A stretch of DNA of 15,695 bases from Actinoplanes liguriensis (GTDB lineage: Bacteria; Actinomycetota; Actinomycetes; Mycobacteriales; Micromonosporaceae). Position numbers and translations under genes: made by a program. Below, one piece after another: positions 1 through 6,440 of the stretch (positions are counted from its first letter, which is position 1; each line of letters begins with the position of its first letter). The stretch spans positions 84,265 through 99,959 of the forward strand of contig KL571203.1 in assembly GCA_000715855.1 (NCBI GenBank), read 5' to 3'. The notes beneath the pieces were generated by a model, which was not told the DNA's origin, ran no database searches, and saw nothing but the letters and a program-made list of their open reading frames with translations.

Positions 1-14
1 TGTATAAGAGACAG
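1..14. other. Residual Tn5/Nextera mosaic-end adapter (left contig end)
   Basis: The first 14 bases, TGTATAAGAGACAG, are the inner part of the 19-bp Tn5 mosaic end used in transposase-based library preparation. The reverse complement of the same element closes the window. This is library adapter left in the assembly, not a transposon in the genome. Coding sequence begins immediately after it. Confidence 0.95.
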
Positions 15-680
15 GCCTATCCCCAGGGCTACTACCAGCAGGCCCCGGGCTTCCCCCCACCCCCGAACCCGTACCAGAGCCAGGAAGTCAACCGCTTCGC
101 GGTAGTTTCCCTGGTCACCGGCATCATCGGCCTCTTCCCGGTCAGCATCGTCTACGGCATCCTGGCCATCCGGAAGATCAACCGCACCGGCGAACGCGGC
201 CGCGCCCACGCCGTCGGCGGCCTCATCGCCTCCTGCATCTGGATGAACATCATCTATTTCGCCGTCAGCCTGTTCATGGATTTCGACATGCTCAGGAACG
301 CCGACGACGAGTTCGCCACGGGCCCGCGTGACCGCGTCGAGGCGATGGCCGATCTCACGCCGGGCATCTGCATCGACGAGATGTACGGCAACGATCCCAC
401 CGCCGTCGACACCGTCCCGTGCACGTCCCCGCACGCGGCCGAGGTCTTCTCGGTCTTCTCTTTCCCCGGCAGCGGCGATTTCCCGGGCGCGTCCGCGGTG
501 CGATCGAACGTCGAGACGCGGTGTGAGAGCGAATTCGAGCGCTACCGTGCCGTTGCGAACGCGTCCATGCGTGTCGAGTTCCTCTACCCGGCCGATCAGA
601 CGACCTGGATCGCCGACCGCAGCGTGGTCTGTGTCGCGGTGGATCCGGCGGGTTCCCGCACGGGCTCACTGTTCGATTGA
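15..680 (+). CDS. DUF4190 / septum-formation domain membrane protein (5' partial)
   Basis: The reading frame is open from the adapter junction to TGA at 678-680 (221 residues), with no start codon that would suit the family. The visible N-terminus is a Tyr/Gln/Pro-rich cytoplasmic tail. Two hydrophobic segments follow (about residues 27-50 and 65-90), separated by a short loop of the ILAIRKINRTGERG type, as in DUF4190 proteins. The extracytoplasmic C-terminal part begins GICIDEM and contains a VPCTSPHAAEVF motif and further cysteines, typical of the actinobacterial septum-formation domain. Such proteins are usually annotated as cell-surface proteins of unknown biochemical role. The first ATG at 243 lies between the two membrane segments and is not the start; the true start is off the contig. 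Family call is good, function unknown. Confidence 0.85.
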   Translation, partial: AYPQGYYQQAPGFPPPPNPYQSQEVNRFAVVSLVTGIIGLFPVSIVYGILAIRKINRTGERGRAHAVGGLIASCIWMNIIYFAVSLFMDFDMLRNADDEFATGPRDRVEAMADLTPGICIDEMYGNDPTAVDTVPCTSPHAAEVFSVFSFPGSGDFPGASAVRSNVETRCESEFERYRAVANASMRVEFLYPADQTTWIADRSVVCVAVDPAGSRTGSLFD

Positions 681-688
681 GCGGATCG

Positions 689-730
689 GGGTCGTGGGGG
701 CTGCCCCGCGCAAAGCCGCCCCCACGACCC
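689..730. terminator. Bidirectional hairpin terminator between convergent genes
   Basis: A perfect 13-bp inverted repeat (GGGTCGTGGGGGC at 689-701, GCCCCCACGACCC at 718-730) with a 16-nt loop. It fills the 63-bp gap between two convergent stop codons (680 on +, 744 on -). There is no T-tract on either side, as is common in high-GC actinomycetes. Position and stability support a shared terminator. Confidence 0.75.
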
Positions 731-743
731 TGAACCGCCCCGG

Positions 744-1178
744 TCAGAGCATCCGCCGGCGCCGGGCCGGCAGCATCGCGAGCAGTCCGAGCCCGGGCAG
801 CAGCAGCGCGGTCCCGATCAGCCCGATGGTCGCCCATTCCAGCCCGGGCCCGGTCTTGGGCAGCGCGCCGGAGTCGGTGGCCGCGTCGGACGACGTGGTG
901 GAGCCGGTCGCCGGTGCGGTGGTCGACGTTCCGCTCCCGAACGTGATCGCCACCTGCACCTTGTTCGCCGCGACCACGTCGGCCGGGTTGCTCGACGGCA
1001 GGAGCTGGGCCGCGATCACGCATCCGCTCGTCCCGCACTTGTGCCCGCTGAACGTGCTGGCCAGTTTCAGCGTCACGGTCCGCGTCTTGCCACTGGCGTC
1101 CGAGTCGACGAATTCGCACCGCCGGAGAGGTTGCAGTCGGTCGACGACTCGGGGTTCTTGATGCACTGCCGCGATCAC
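744..1178 (-). pseudogene. LPXTG-anchored neocarzinostatin-fold surface protein, frameshifted and N-terminally truncated
   Basis: The 3' part encodes a beta-rich segment with the pattern DASGKTRTVTLKL...CGTSGCVIAAQ, a Thr/Ser-rich linker, and a C-terminal sorting signal. The signal is LPKTG, a hydrophobic helix, then a final RRRR tail, the classical sortase substrate layout. The CGTSGC pair and GCVIAA motif resemble the neocarzinostatin-like domain of actinobacterial surface proteins. The first half of that domain (QCIKNPESSTDCNLSGGA) is readable in a different minus-strand frame (about 1170-1110), so a single-base shift lies near 1105-1117. That frame is closed by TGA at 1175-1177, and no signal peptide or first strand is found in the roughly 140 bp up to the next gene. 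A caller could start at GTG 1176-1178 (144 aa), but the product would lack a secretion signal. Either a decayed gene or a local assembly error. Confidence 0.7.
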
Positions 1179-1220
1179 CCGGCCGGCCGCTAGCCGGCCC
1201 TCACCCCCGCCCGGCTGGCC

Positions 1221-1257
1221 CTCACCGTTGTCATGAAGCCCGCATAACCACGGTGAG
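1221..1257. terminator. Long inverted repeat downstream of the acyl-CoA oxidase
   Basis: Fifteen-base arms, CTCACCGTTGTCATG (1221-1235) and CATAACCACGGTGAG (1243-1257), pair with one mismatch and one G-T wobble around a 7-nt loop. The repeat sits about 60 bp beyond the oxidase stop on the minus strand and just upstream of the broken LPXTG gene. It may be a terminator, or an operator for the latter gene. No T-run follows. A 10-bp direct repeat GGCCCTCACC (1196-1205 and 1217-1226) overlaps its edge. Confidence 0.5.
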
Positions 1258-1271
1258 CACCGGCCCGAGAC

Positions 1272-1291
1272 GCCGCGCCGGCGGGCGCGGC
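1272..1291 (-). terminator. Short GC hairpin after the acyl-CoA oxidase stop
   Basis: An 8-bp perfect stem (GCCGCGCC / GGCGCGGC) with a 4-nt loop lies 25-44 bases beyond the oxidase stop. There is no T-tract. In DNA this rich in GC such stems can arise by chance, so the terminator call is weak. Confidence 0.3.
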
Positions 1292-1315
1292 TCAACGACG
1301 TACGCGCGAATGGGG

Positions 1316-3292
1316 TCAGGAATTGGTGGCGGCTCGGGCGTCCTCGTCCGCCATCGCGTCCTGACGGGCCGGCTCCTCGCGGAGGATGGCGGCGTCGAGC
1401 CACTCGTCCGGGATCGCGAACGCGTCGACCAGGGTCGACAGGTGCGGGCGCAGCTCCTTGAGCAGGTCGTTGATCACCGCGGTGATCGCCTTGGAGCGGG
1501 CCGGGGTGAGGCGGCCGTGCTCCAGGAACCAGCCCCGGTCGGCCTCGATCGTGGTCAGCGCGTAGAGGTCGCAGAGGCGGTTGAGCAGGGACTTCGCGGC
1601 CGGATCCGCGGCGCGCTCGATGCCCGCGACGAACGCCTCCAGGGTGATCCGGTCGATGTGGGCGGTCGCGGTCTTCAGCACGTGGTCCTGCACGTCGTTG
1701 AAGATGTCGAACGGGCGATCCTTCTTGGTCGCGGCGCCGTTGCGCAGGCGGCGGATCGCGCCCTCCAGGACGTGCTTCTCGCGGTCCTCGAACATGGTCA
1801 GGTGCCAGCCGCGATCGGTGACGGCGACCTCCTCGCCCCGGCCCGGGACGGCGCTGACCAGGCGCTGGATCAGCGAGCGGGCCGCCGTGCGCTCCAGGAC
1901 CATCTCGCCGACCTGCTCGGCGACGAACGTGGCGCGACCCCAGCCGTCCAGTGATCCGAAAGCGTCCCGGTAGCCGGTGAGCAGGCCCTTCGCGACCAGC
2001 TGCAGCAGCACCGTGTTGTCGCCCTCGAACGTGGTGAACACGTCCGTGTCGGCCTTCAGCGCGGGCAGCCGGTTCTCCGAGAGATACCCGGCGCCGCCGC
2101 ACGCCTCGCGGCACATCTGGATCGTGTGCGTGGCGTGCCAGGTCTGCATCGCCTTCAGGCCGGCGGCCCGGGACTCCAGCTCGCGCTGGCGGTGCTCGTC
2201 GACCGGGCCGGCGCCGGACTGCACGTCGGCGAGCGTGCCGACCAGCTCCTCCTGGGCGAACGCGTACGCGTACGACGTCGCCAGCGCCGGAATGAGTTTG
2301 CGCTGGTGGGCGAGGTAGTCGTTGAGGACCACCTCGCGATCGTCGCCGGGGACGCCGAACTGGCGGCGGCTGTCGCCGTACCGGATCGCGATGGTCAGCG
2401 CCTCGCGGGTCGCCGCCGACGCCGCGCCACCCACCGTCACCCGCCCGCGGACCAGGGTGCCCAGCATCGTGAAGAAGCGCCGGGTGTCGTTCTCGATCGG
2501 GCTGGTGTACGTGCCGTCCGCCGCGACCTGGCCGTACCGGTCGAGCAGCATCTCCCGCGGCACGCTCACGTGGTCGAAACTGATCCGCCCGTTGTCGACG
2601 CCGAGCAGCCCGGCCTTGTGCCCGGCGTCGCCCAGCGTCACGCCCGGCATCGGGTTGCCGTCCGCGTCCCGGATCGGGACCAGCCACGCGTGCACGCCGC
2701 GACTCTTCCCCGCCGTAATGAGCTGGGCGAACACCACCGCCATCCGGCCGTCGCGGGCGGCGTTGCCGATGTAGTCCTTCCGGGCCGCCTGGTGCGGCGT
2801 GTGCAGGTCGAAGGTCCCGGTGGCCGGGTCGTACACGCAAACGGTCCTGAGTTTTTGGACGTCGGAGCCGTGACCGGTCTCGGTCATCGCGAAACAGCCC
2901 ATGATCTCCGTGGAGATGATGCCGGGCAGGAACTCCTCGTGGTGCCGCCGCGTGCCGAGCGCGACGACCGCGCCGCCGAACAGGCCCCACTGCACGCCGG
3001 CCTTCACCATCAGGGACAGATCCGCGTAGGCCAGCATCTCGGCCGCGACCACCGAGCCGCCCGGGTCGTCGGAGCCGCCGTAGGCGCTCGGGAACGCCGA
3101 CGCGACACCGACGTCGGTGGGGATCTGCCGGATCAGGGCGGAGATCCGCGCCCGCGCCTGGTCGCCGGTCTCGCCGTGGCCCGCGGCGAACCCGGCCTTG
3201 CCGAGCTGGTCACGGACCGCTTGCCGGATGTGCGCCCACCGCCCGTCGAGGACTTCCTGCAGGCGGGCGGGGTCGATGGTGTCGCCGATCAT
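1316..3292 (-). CDS. Acyl-CoA oxidase / acyl-CoA dehydrogenase family flavoprotein
   Basis: A 658-residue protein with the full layout of the ACOX-type acyl-CoA dehydrogenase superfamily, longer than the roughly 380-residue dehydrogenases. In order: an N-terminal helical domain; the FAD/substrate motif MTETGHGSDV (136-145); a beta-domain with KDYIGNA (172-178) and DRYG; the flavin-site stretch RRQFG (309-313); CGGAGY (398-403); TTFEGDN (420-426), whose Glu423 matches the catalytic base of peroxisomal-type acyl-CoA oxidases; and a C-terminal ACOX-like helical domain ending near SLLNRLCDLYALTTIE. It should catalyse alpha,beta-dehydrogenation of a fatty acyl-CoA, with O2 or ETF as electron acceptor (not decidable from sequence). 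ATG at 3292 has GGGAG close upstream. It is transcribed alone, divergently from the DUF1905 gene across an 85-bp gap. Confidence 0.92.
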   Translation of the reverse strand: MIGDTIDPARLQEVLDGRWAHIRQAVRDQLGKAGFAAGHGETGDQARARISALIRQIPTDVGVASAFPSAYGGSDDPGGSVVAAEMLAYADLSLMVKAGVQWGLFGGAVVALGTRRHHEEFLPGIISTEIMGCFAMTETGHGSDVQKLRTVCVYDPATGTFDLHTPHQAARKDYIGNAARDGRMAVVFAQLITAGKSRGVHAWLVPIRDADGNPMPGVTLGDAGHKAGLLGVDNGRISFDHVSVPREMLLDRYGQVAADGTYTSPIENDTRRFFTMLGTLVRGRVTVGGAASAATREALTIAIRYGDSRRQFGVPGDDREVVLNDYLAHQRKLIPALATSYAYAFAQEELVGTLADVQSGAGPVDEHRQRELESRAAGLKAMQTWHATHTIQMCREACGGAGYLSENRLPALKADTDVFTTFEGDNTVLLQLVAKGLLTGYRDAFGSLDGWGRATFVAEQVGEMVLERTAARSLIQRLVSAVPGRGEEVAVTDRGWHLTMFEDREKHVLEGAIRRLRNGAATKKDRPFDIFNDVQDHVLKTATAHIDRITLEAFVAGIERAADPAAKSLLNRLCDLYALTTIEADRGWFLEHGRLTPARSKAITAVINDLLKELRPHLSTLVDAFAIPDEWLDAAILREEPARQDAMADEDARAATNS

Positions 3293-3364
3293 GGCTCCCA
3301 GCTAATCACGCGCCCGGTCTCTCCGCCGGACACCGCTCCCGTTCCCGGCCAGGAGCGCCGGCCC

Positions 3365-3370
3365 TATGCT
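3365..3370 (+). promoter_or_regulatory. Possible -10 box of a leaderless promoter
   Basis: TATGCT matches the actinobacterial TANNNT -10 pattern and ends 7 nt before the ATG at 3378. That spacing would place transcription start at the start codon itself. No Shine-Dalgarno sequence is seen before this ATG, which fits leaderless initiation. No clear -35 box is visible. Confidence 0.35.
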
Positions 3371-3377
3371 CGGCGGA

Positions 3378-3692
3378 ATGGATCTCGAGTTCCGTGGTGA
3401 GCTGTGGTTCTGGAGGGGGCCGGCGCCCTGGCACTTCGTGACCGTCCCGGACGAGTCCTGCGCGGTGCTGGAGGACGTGTCCTCGCTGGTCAGCTACGGG
3501 TGGGGGATGATCCCGGTGGCGGCCCGGATCGGCACGACGGAGTGGACGACCTCGCTGTGGCCGAAGGACGGGCGCTACATCGTGCCGGTCAAAGCGAAGG
3601 TGCGCGCCGCCGAGGAGATCGACGTCGGTGACCTCGTGACGGTCCGGTTGTCGCTGGCCGGCGTCTCAGAAGGCCGTGTCGTAGAGGGCTGA
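3378..3692 (+). CDS. DUF1905 domain-containing small protein
   Basis: A 104-residue protein made almost entirely of one DUF1905 domain. It shows the family's conserved pattern: FRGELWFW at the start, a central GWGMIPV, then ARIGTTEWTTSLWP, the DGRYIVPVKAKVR segment, and GDLVTVRL near the end. The family folds as a small beta-barrel; its biochemical role is not established. I start at ATG 3378 because the domain begins there; an in-frame ATG at 3366 would add only MLGG and overlaps the probable -10 box. The 3' end overlaps the convergent anti-sigma-like gene by 27 bp, so the two transcripts are partly complementary. Confidence 0.85.
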   Translation: MDLEFRGELWFWRGPAPWHFVTVPDESCAVLEDVSSLVSYGWGMIPVAARIGTTEWTTSLWPKDGRYIVPVKAKVRAAEEIDVGDLVTVRLSLAGVSEGRVVEG

Positions 3693-4292
3693 CAGGCCCT
3701 CCACGTCCGCCTCGCCGCTGTAACCGCAGGTCATGATGCTCCCCTGCGACGCCGCTACCAGGTACTTCTTGCCGGCCTCGAACGCGCCGCTGCCCATCAG
3801 CCCCTCCGAGGCGCCCGGCGCCTGCGGCACCTCGATCAGGTCGATGGCCGCGCCCTTGTAGACGTGCGTGACCTGCAGCGTCACCGTGTCGCCGGCGACG
3901 TCCCGGACAGTCGCGGCGAACGCAAGATCCGCCCGTTCGGCGAGGACCTGCGCGGTCGGGGCGATGCATTTGGCCGCGATCCCCGAGCCGGTGAGCCGGG
4001 TGACCGAGGGCGCCGCCGACACCGGGGCGGCCGTGCCGGCGGGATCGTCCCCGGACGACGGCCGCAGGGTCAGCCAGCCGGCCCCCGCGGCGGCCAGCGC
4101 GATGACGGTCGCGGCGGCGAGCAGGGCGGGACGGCGCCACCGGGACGGGGTCGCGGTCTGAGCGGGGGCGTCGGCGTACGGGGTGGCCATGGTCTGCTCC
4201 AGGAGGTGGGCGACGCGGGTGGGAGCCAGCGGTGGCAACGACGCCGCCGGGTCGGCGCGGCGCAGGGTGGTGCGCAGATCGTCGTCGGTCAC
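3666..4292 (-). CDS. Membrane-anchored anti-sigma-like partner of the adjacent ECF sigma factor
   Basis: A 208-residue single-pass protein. The cytoplasmic N-terminus (1-53, starting MTDDDLRTTLRRADP) is followed by one membrane helix (about 54-76), a Thr/Pro/Ala linker, and an extracytoplasmic domain (about 100-208) with two cysteines (109 and 189). The domain pattern (LAERADLAFAATVRDV, VTHVYKG, FEAGKKYLVAAS, TCGYSG) resembles NTR/TIMP-like beta-barrel domains of bacterial surface proteins; this is by motif resemblance only. The gene overlaps the sigma-factor stop by 4 bp (ATGA) and so is translationally coupled, as sigma/anti-sigma pairs usually are. It has no HxxxCxxC zinc anti-sigma motif, so it would bind sigma by another mode, or sense at the surface without being a classical anti-sigma factor. 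Confidence 0.72.
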   Translation of the reverse strand: MTDDDLRTTLRRADPAASLPPLAPTRVAHLLEQTMATPYADAPAQTATPSRWRRPALLAAATVIALAAAGAGWLTLRPSSGDDPAGTAAPVSAAPSVTRLTGSGIAAKCIAPTAQVLAERADLAFAATVRDVAGDTVTLQVTHVYKGAAIDLIEVPQAPGASEGLMGSGAFEAGKKYLVAASQGSIMTCGYSGEADVEGLSALYDTAF

Positions 4293-4819
4293 GGCCGGCT
4301 CCCTTCTGTCGACTCCTCATGTCCGGCAGCCTCGATCAGCTTTCGCAGTCGCTGTTTCGAACGATGCAGGCGGATCGTCGCGGCGTTCGCGGAGATGCCC
4401 AGGACCAGGGCGATCTGCGGTGGCGTCAGGTCCTCCCACGCCCACAGGCGCAGCAGCTCGGCGTCCTCGGGGCGCATCGCGGCGAGCACGGCGGTCAGAT
4501 CGGTATCGGACGCGGCGGGGCCGGCCACCGCTTCCGGCGGCGGGTCCAGGATCGCGATACGGGCGGTCAGCCGGGCCTGGCGGCGGCGACCGCGCTCGGC
4601 ATTGGCCAGGCAGTTGCGGGCCACGCCGTACGCCCACGGCAGGTGCTCCGGCGGCATCTCGTCCAGTCGCCGCCAGCAGATCAGGAGCGTCTCGGAGAGC
4701 ACGTCGTCGGCGGTCGCCGGGTCGGTGCGCCGGGCCAGGTAACGGCGTACGGCGTCGATCACCGCCGGGGCGATCGCCTCGAACCGTTCCCGGCGGGCGT
4801 CCACGTTCACGAGCTCCAC
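4289..4819 (-). CDS. ECF-type RNA polymerase sigma factor
   Basis: A 176-residue protein with sigma-70 region 2 (about 10-80; ATADDVLSETLLICWRRLDE then LPWAYGVARNCLANAERGRRR) and region 4 (about 108-162; AMRPEDAELLRLWAWEDLTPPQIALVLGIS, then NAATIRLHRSKQRLRKLI, the DNA-reading helix-turn-helix). There is no region 1 or 3, which defines the ECF class. It directs RNA polymerase to a small regulon, controlled by the coupled membrane protein downstream (ATGA overlap). The start is uncertain: GTG at 4819 gives the longest form, while GTG codons at 4810 and 4804 lie just after a GGTGGAG Shine-Dalgarno-like run and could be used instead. The target genes are unknown; self-regulation from the upstream palindrome region is plausible. 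Confidence 0.92.
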   Translation of the reverse strand: MELVNVDARRERFEAIAPAVIDAVRRYLARRTDPATADDVLSETLLICWRRLDEMPPEHLPWAYGVARNCLANAERGRRRQARLTARIAILDPPPEAVAGPAASDTDLTAVLAAMRPEDAELLRLWAWEDLTPPQIALVLGISANAATIRLHRSKQRLRKLIEAAGHEESTEGSRP

Positions 4820-4861
4820 CCTGCGTCATGTCCGGCATCGGGGCGGAGCTTTCACGCCGTA

Positions 4862-4879
4862 CCCGGGAAATTTTCCGGG
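4862..4879. promoter_or_regulatory. 18-bp near-palindrome in the sigma factor / TMEM175 divergent promoter
   Basis: CCCGGGAAATTTTCCGGG matches its reverse complement at 16 of 18 positions. It lies mid-way in the 97-bp gap between the sigma-factor start (4819, minus) and the channel start (4917, plus). Its AT core stands out in GC-rich surroundings. A dimeric repressor site or part of an ECF promoter is plausible, but no matching -10 element could be assigned. Confidence 0.45.
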
Positions 4880-4916
4880 ACAGCGGGGCGGCCGCCGGTC
4901 GTGACAGGGTCGGCGC

Positions 4917-5585
4917 ATGGAGCGGACTCTTTATCACCGCCTGTCCGGTGGCAGCGTCGATCGACTGGCGGCGATCAGTGACGGCATCTTCGCGGTGACG
5001 ATGACCCTGCTGGTGCTGGACCTGCACGTGCCGGTGACGGAGGAGGTGCGCCGCCAGCGGCCGCTGTGGAGCGACGGGGCGGTCGAGCCGGAGCGGGCGT
5101 TGTGGAGCGCGCTGACGCACGTCGGGCCGAGCGCGCTGGCGTTCGCGCTGAGCTTCCTGACGCTCGGGATGTTCTGGATCGGGCAGCAGACCCAGCTCAA
5201 CTACTGCGAACGCGGCGACCGGCAATTGAGCTGGCTGCACCTGACGTTCCTGCTCGGGGTGTCGTTCATGCCGTTCTCCACCGCGCTGCTCGCCGAGTAC
5301 ATGACGGTTCGCCTGGCGCTGCTGGTCTACTGGCTGAACCTGCTGGTGCTGGGCCTGTTGCTGCTGGCCTGCCTGCGGTACGCGGATCGGGCCGGGCTGC
5401 TGCGGCCGGATCGCGAACCGGGATTCACGGAGAGCCTGCGCCGCCGGATTCTGGTTGCGCAGGCTCTCTATCTCGTCGGGGTGGTGCTGGCGCTCTGGAA
5501 CACGTACGCGGGGATCGGGTTGATCGTTTTGCTGCAGCTGAACTCGGCGGTCGCGCCGAGGATCCGCCCGTTCGACCGGTTTTGA
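4917..5585 (+). CDS. TMEM175 family (DUF1211) potassium channel protein
   Basis: A 222-residue integral membrane protein with about six hydrophobic helices (near 18-37, 66-89, 107-127, 133-152, 176-195, 197-213). Residues 16-39 carry the family signature RLAAISDGIFAV followed by TLLVLDLHVP. In TMEM175 proteins this first helix lines the pore, and its conserved R...FSDG segment is essential for structure and conduction. Here the Phe of FSDG is Ile, a variation seen at that aromatic position. Bacterial members of this length have one six-helix unit and assemble as tetramers to pass K+ across the cytoplasmic membrane. It is divergent from the ECF sigma gene and convergent (18-bp gap) with the cupin gene, so it is probably a single-gene unit. 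Confidence 0.88.
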   Translation: MERTLYHRLSGGSVDRLAAISDGIFAVTMTLLVLDLHVPVTEEVRRQRPLWSDGAVEPERALWSALTHVGPSALAFALSFLTLGMFWIGQQTQLNYCERGDRQLSWLHLTFLLGVSFMPFSTALLAEYMTVRLALLVYWLNLLVLGLLLLACLRYADRAGLLRPDREPGFTESLRRRILVAQALYLVGVVLALWNTYAGIGLIVLLQLNSAVAPRIRPFDRF

Positions 5586-5603
5586 TCGTTGTCCTCGCCG
5601 TTC

Positions 5604-6440
5604 CTACATGCCGTCGCCGGACCATTCGCCGTGCGAACGGGACCGGACCGGCATCGTCGAGATGACCGGGGCGTGCTCGTGCGGGTAGTTCTCCGCGTGG
5701 CCGCCCCACTTGACCCACTCCTCGGTGGTGTACCAGTTGATCAGCTCGCCGTCCGAGCGGATGATCCAGTCGATGTCGGTCTCGGCGACGAAGTGGCCGT
5801 GCTTCACCCCGGCCGGGCGGAAGCAGTAGGTGCCCTCGTCGATGTCGCCGAAGTTGTACGCCATCTTCCCGCCGAGCGTGTAGAACTCCTCGTAGCAGGG
5901 GTGATGCGCGAGGCGGTGGTCGGTCCAGCCCTTCTTCGCGCGGATCAACCGGGTGTAGAAGCCGGTCTTCGGGTCGCGGTGCAGCAGCTTGATGTAGAGC
6001 GGGGTGAGCGGCCCGACCGAGGTCGCCTCGGTCCACTCCATGGCGTTGGCGTCGACGACGGTGACGGCGTTCTTGTCCGCGCCGCCGTCCAGCGGGTCGA
6101 AGCCGGCATCCCCGTACTCGCGCCAGTGCAGGACGCGGGCGCCCTCCCGGATCTTGATCCAGTCCATCGCCTCGCCCCGCGGAACCTGGATGAAGCCACC
6201 CGGGCCGAGCTCCTGTCCGCCATAGATCATCGATCCCTCGACCACGTAGAACTCGGTGTCCGCGTGCGGGACGCCCGGTCCACGCCCCCAGTCACCGGTC
6301 GCGTGCAGCGACAGCGACGACGAGCCGTCCTCCTCGTCGGTCGACAGGCGCCGTTCCAGGATCTTTCCCTCGCCGAACGGCAGTTCACCGGCGTGGAAGA
6401 TGTAGTCGTCCTCGTGGATCAGTTCCACGTGTGCCCTCAC
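5604..6440 (-). CDS. DUF4437-type bicupin protein
   Basis: A 278-residue protein of two cupin barrels. Barrel one (about 25-105) holds VPHADTEFYVVEGSMIYGG with His59 and Glu63, then GPGGFIQVPRG. Barrel two (about 145-235) holds HHPCYEEFYTLGGKMAYNFGD with His179/180 and Glu184/185, then RPAGVKHGHF with His214 and His216. These match the two cupin motifs and suggest metal binding in at least the second barrel. Fe(II) dioxygenase, isomerase and ChrR-like sensor roles are all possible; the substrate cannot be read from sequence. The GTG start (6440) overlaps the ligase TGA as GTGA, so the gene is the coupled last member of the lyase-ligase-cupin run and probably acts in the same pathway. A downstream in-frame GTG at 6428 is an alternative start. 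Confidence 0.8.
   Translation of the reverse strand: MRAHVELIHEDDYIFHAGELPFGEGKILERRLSTDEEDGSSSLSLHATGDWGRGPGVPHADTEFYVVEGSMIYGGQELGPGGFIQVPRGEAMDWIKIREGARVLHWREYGDAGFDPLDGGADKNAVTVVDANAMEWTEATSVGPLTPLYIKLLHRDPKTGFYTRLIRAKKGWTDHRLAHHPCYEEFYTLGGKMAYNFGDIDEGTYCFRPAGVKHGHFVAETDIDWIIRSDGELINWYTTEEWVKWGGHAENYPHEHAPVISTMPVRSRSHGEWSGDGM

Noticed and set aside
1..14. Transposon terminal inverted repeat paired with 15680-15695
   Set aside because: It is exactly the engineered Tn5 mosaic end used in sequencing libraries, located at the very ends of the contig with ordinary chromosomal genes between.
744..2990. A 748-codon open frame on the minus strand running through the oxidase gene
   Set aside because: Only its 3' end (the LPKTG protein) looks like protein. 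The rest is an Arg/Gly/Pro-rich off-frame reading of the acyl-CoA oxidase, caused by high GC.
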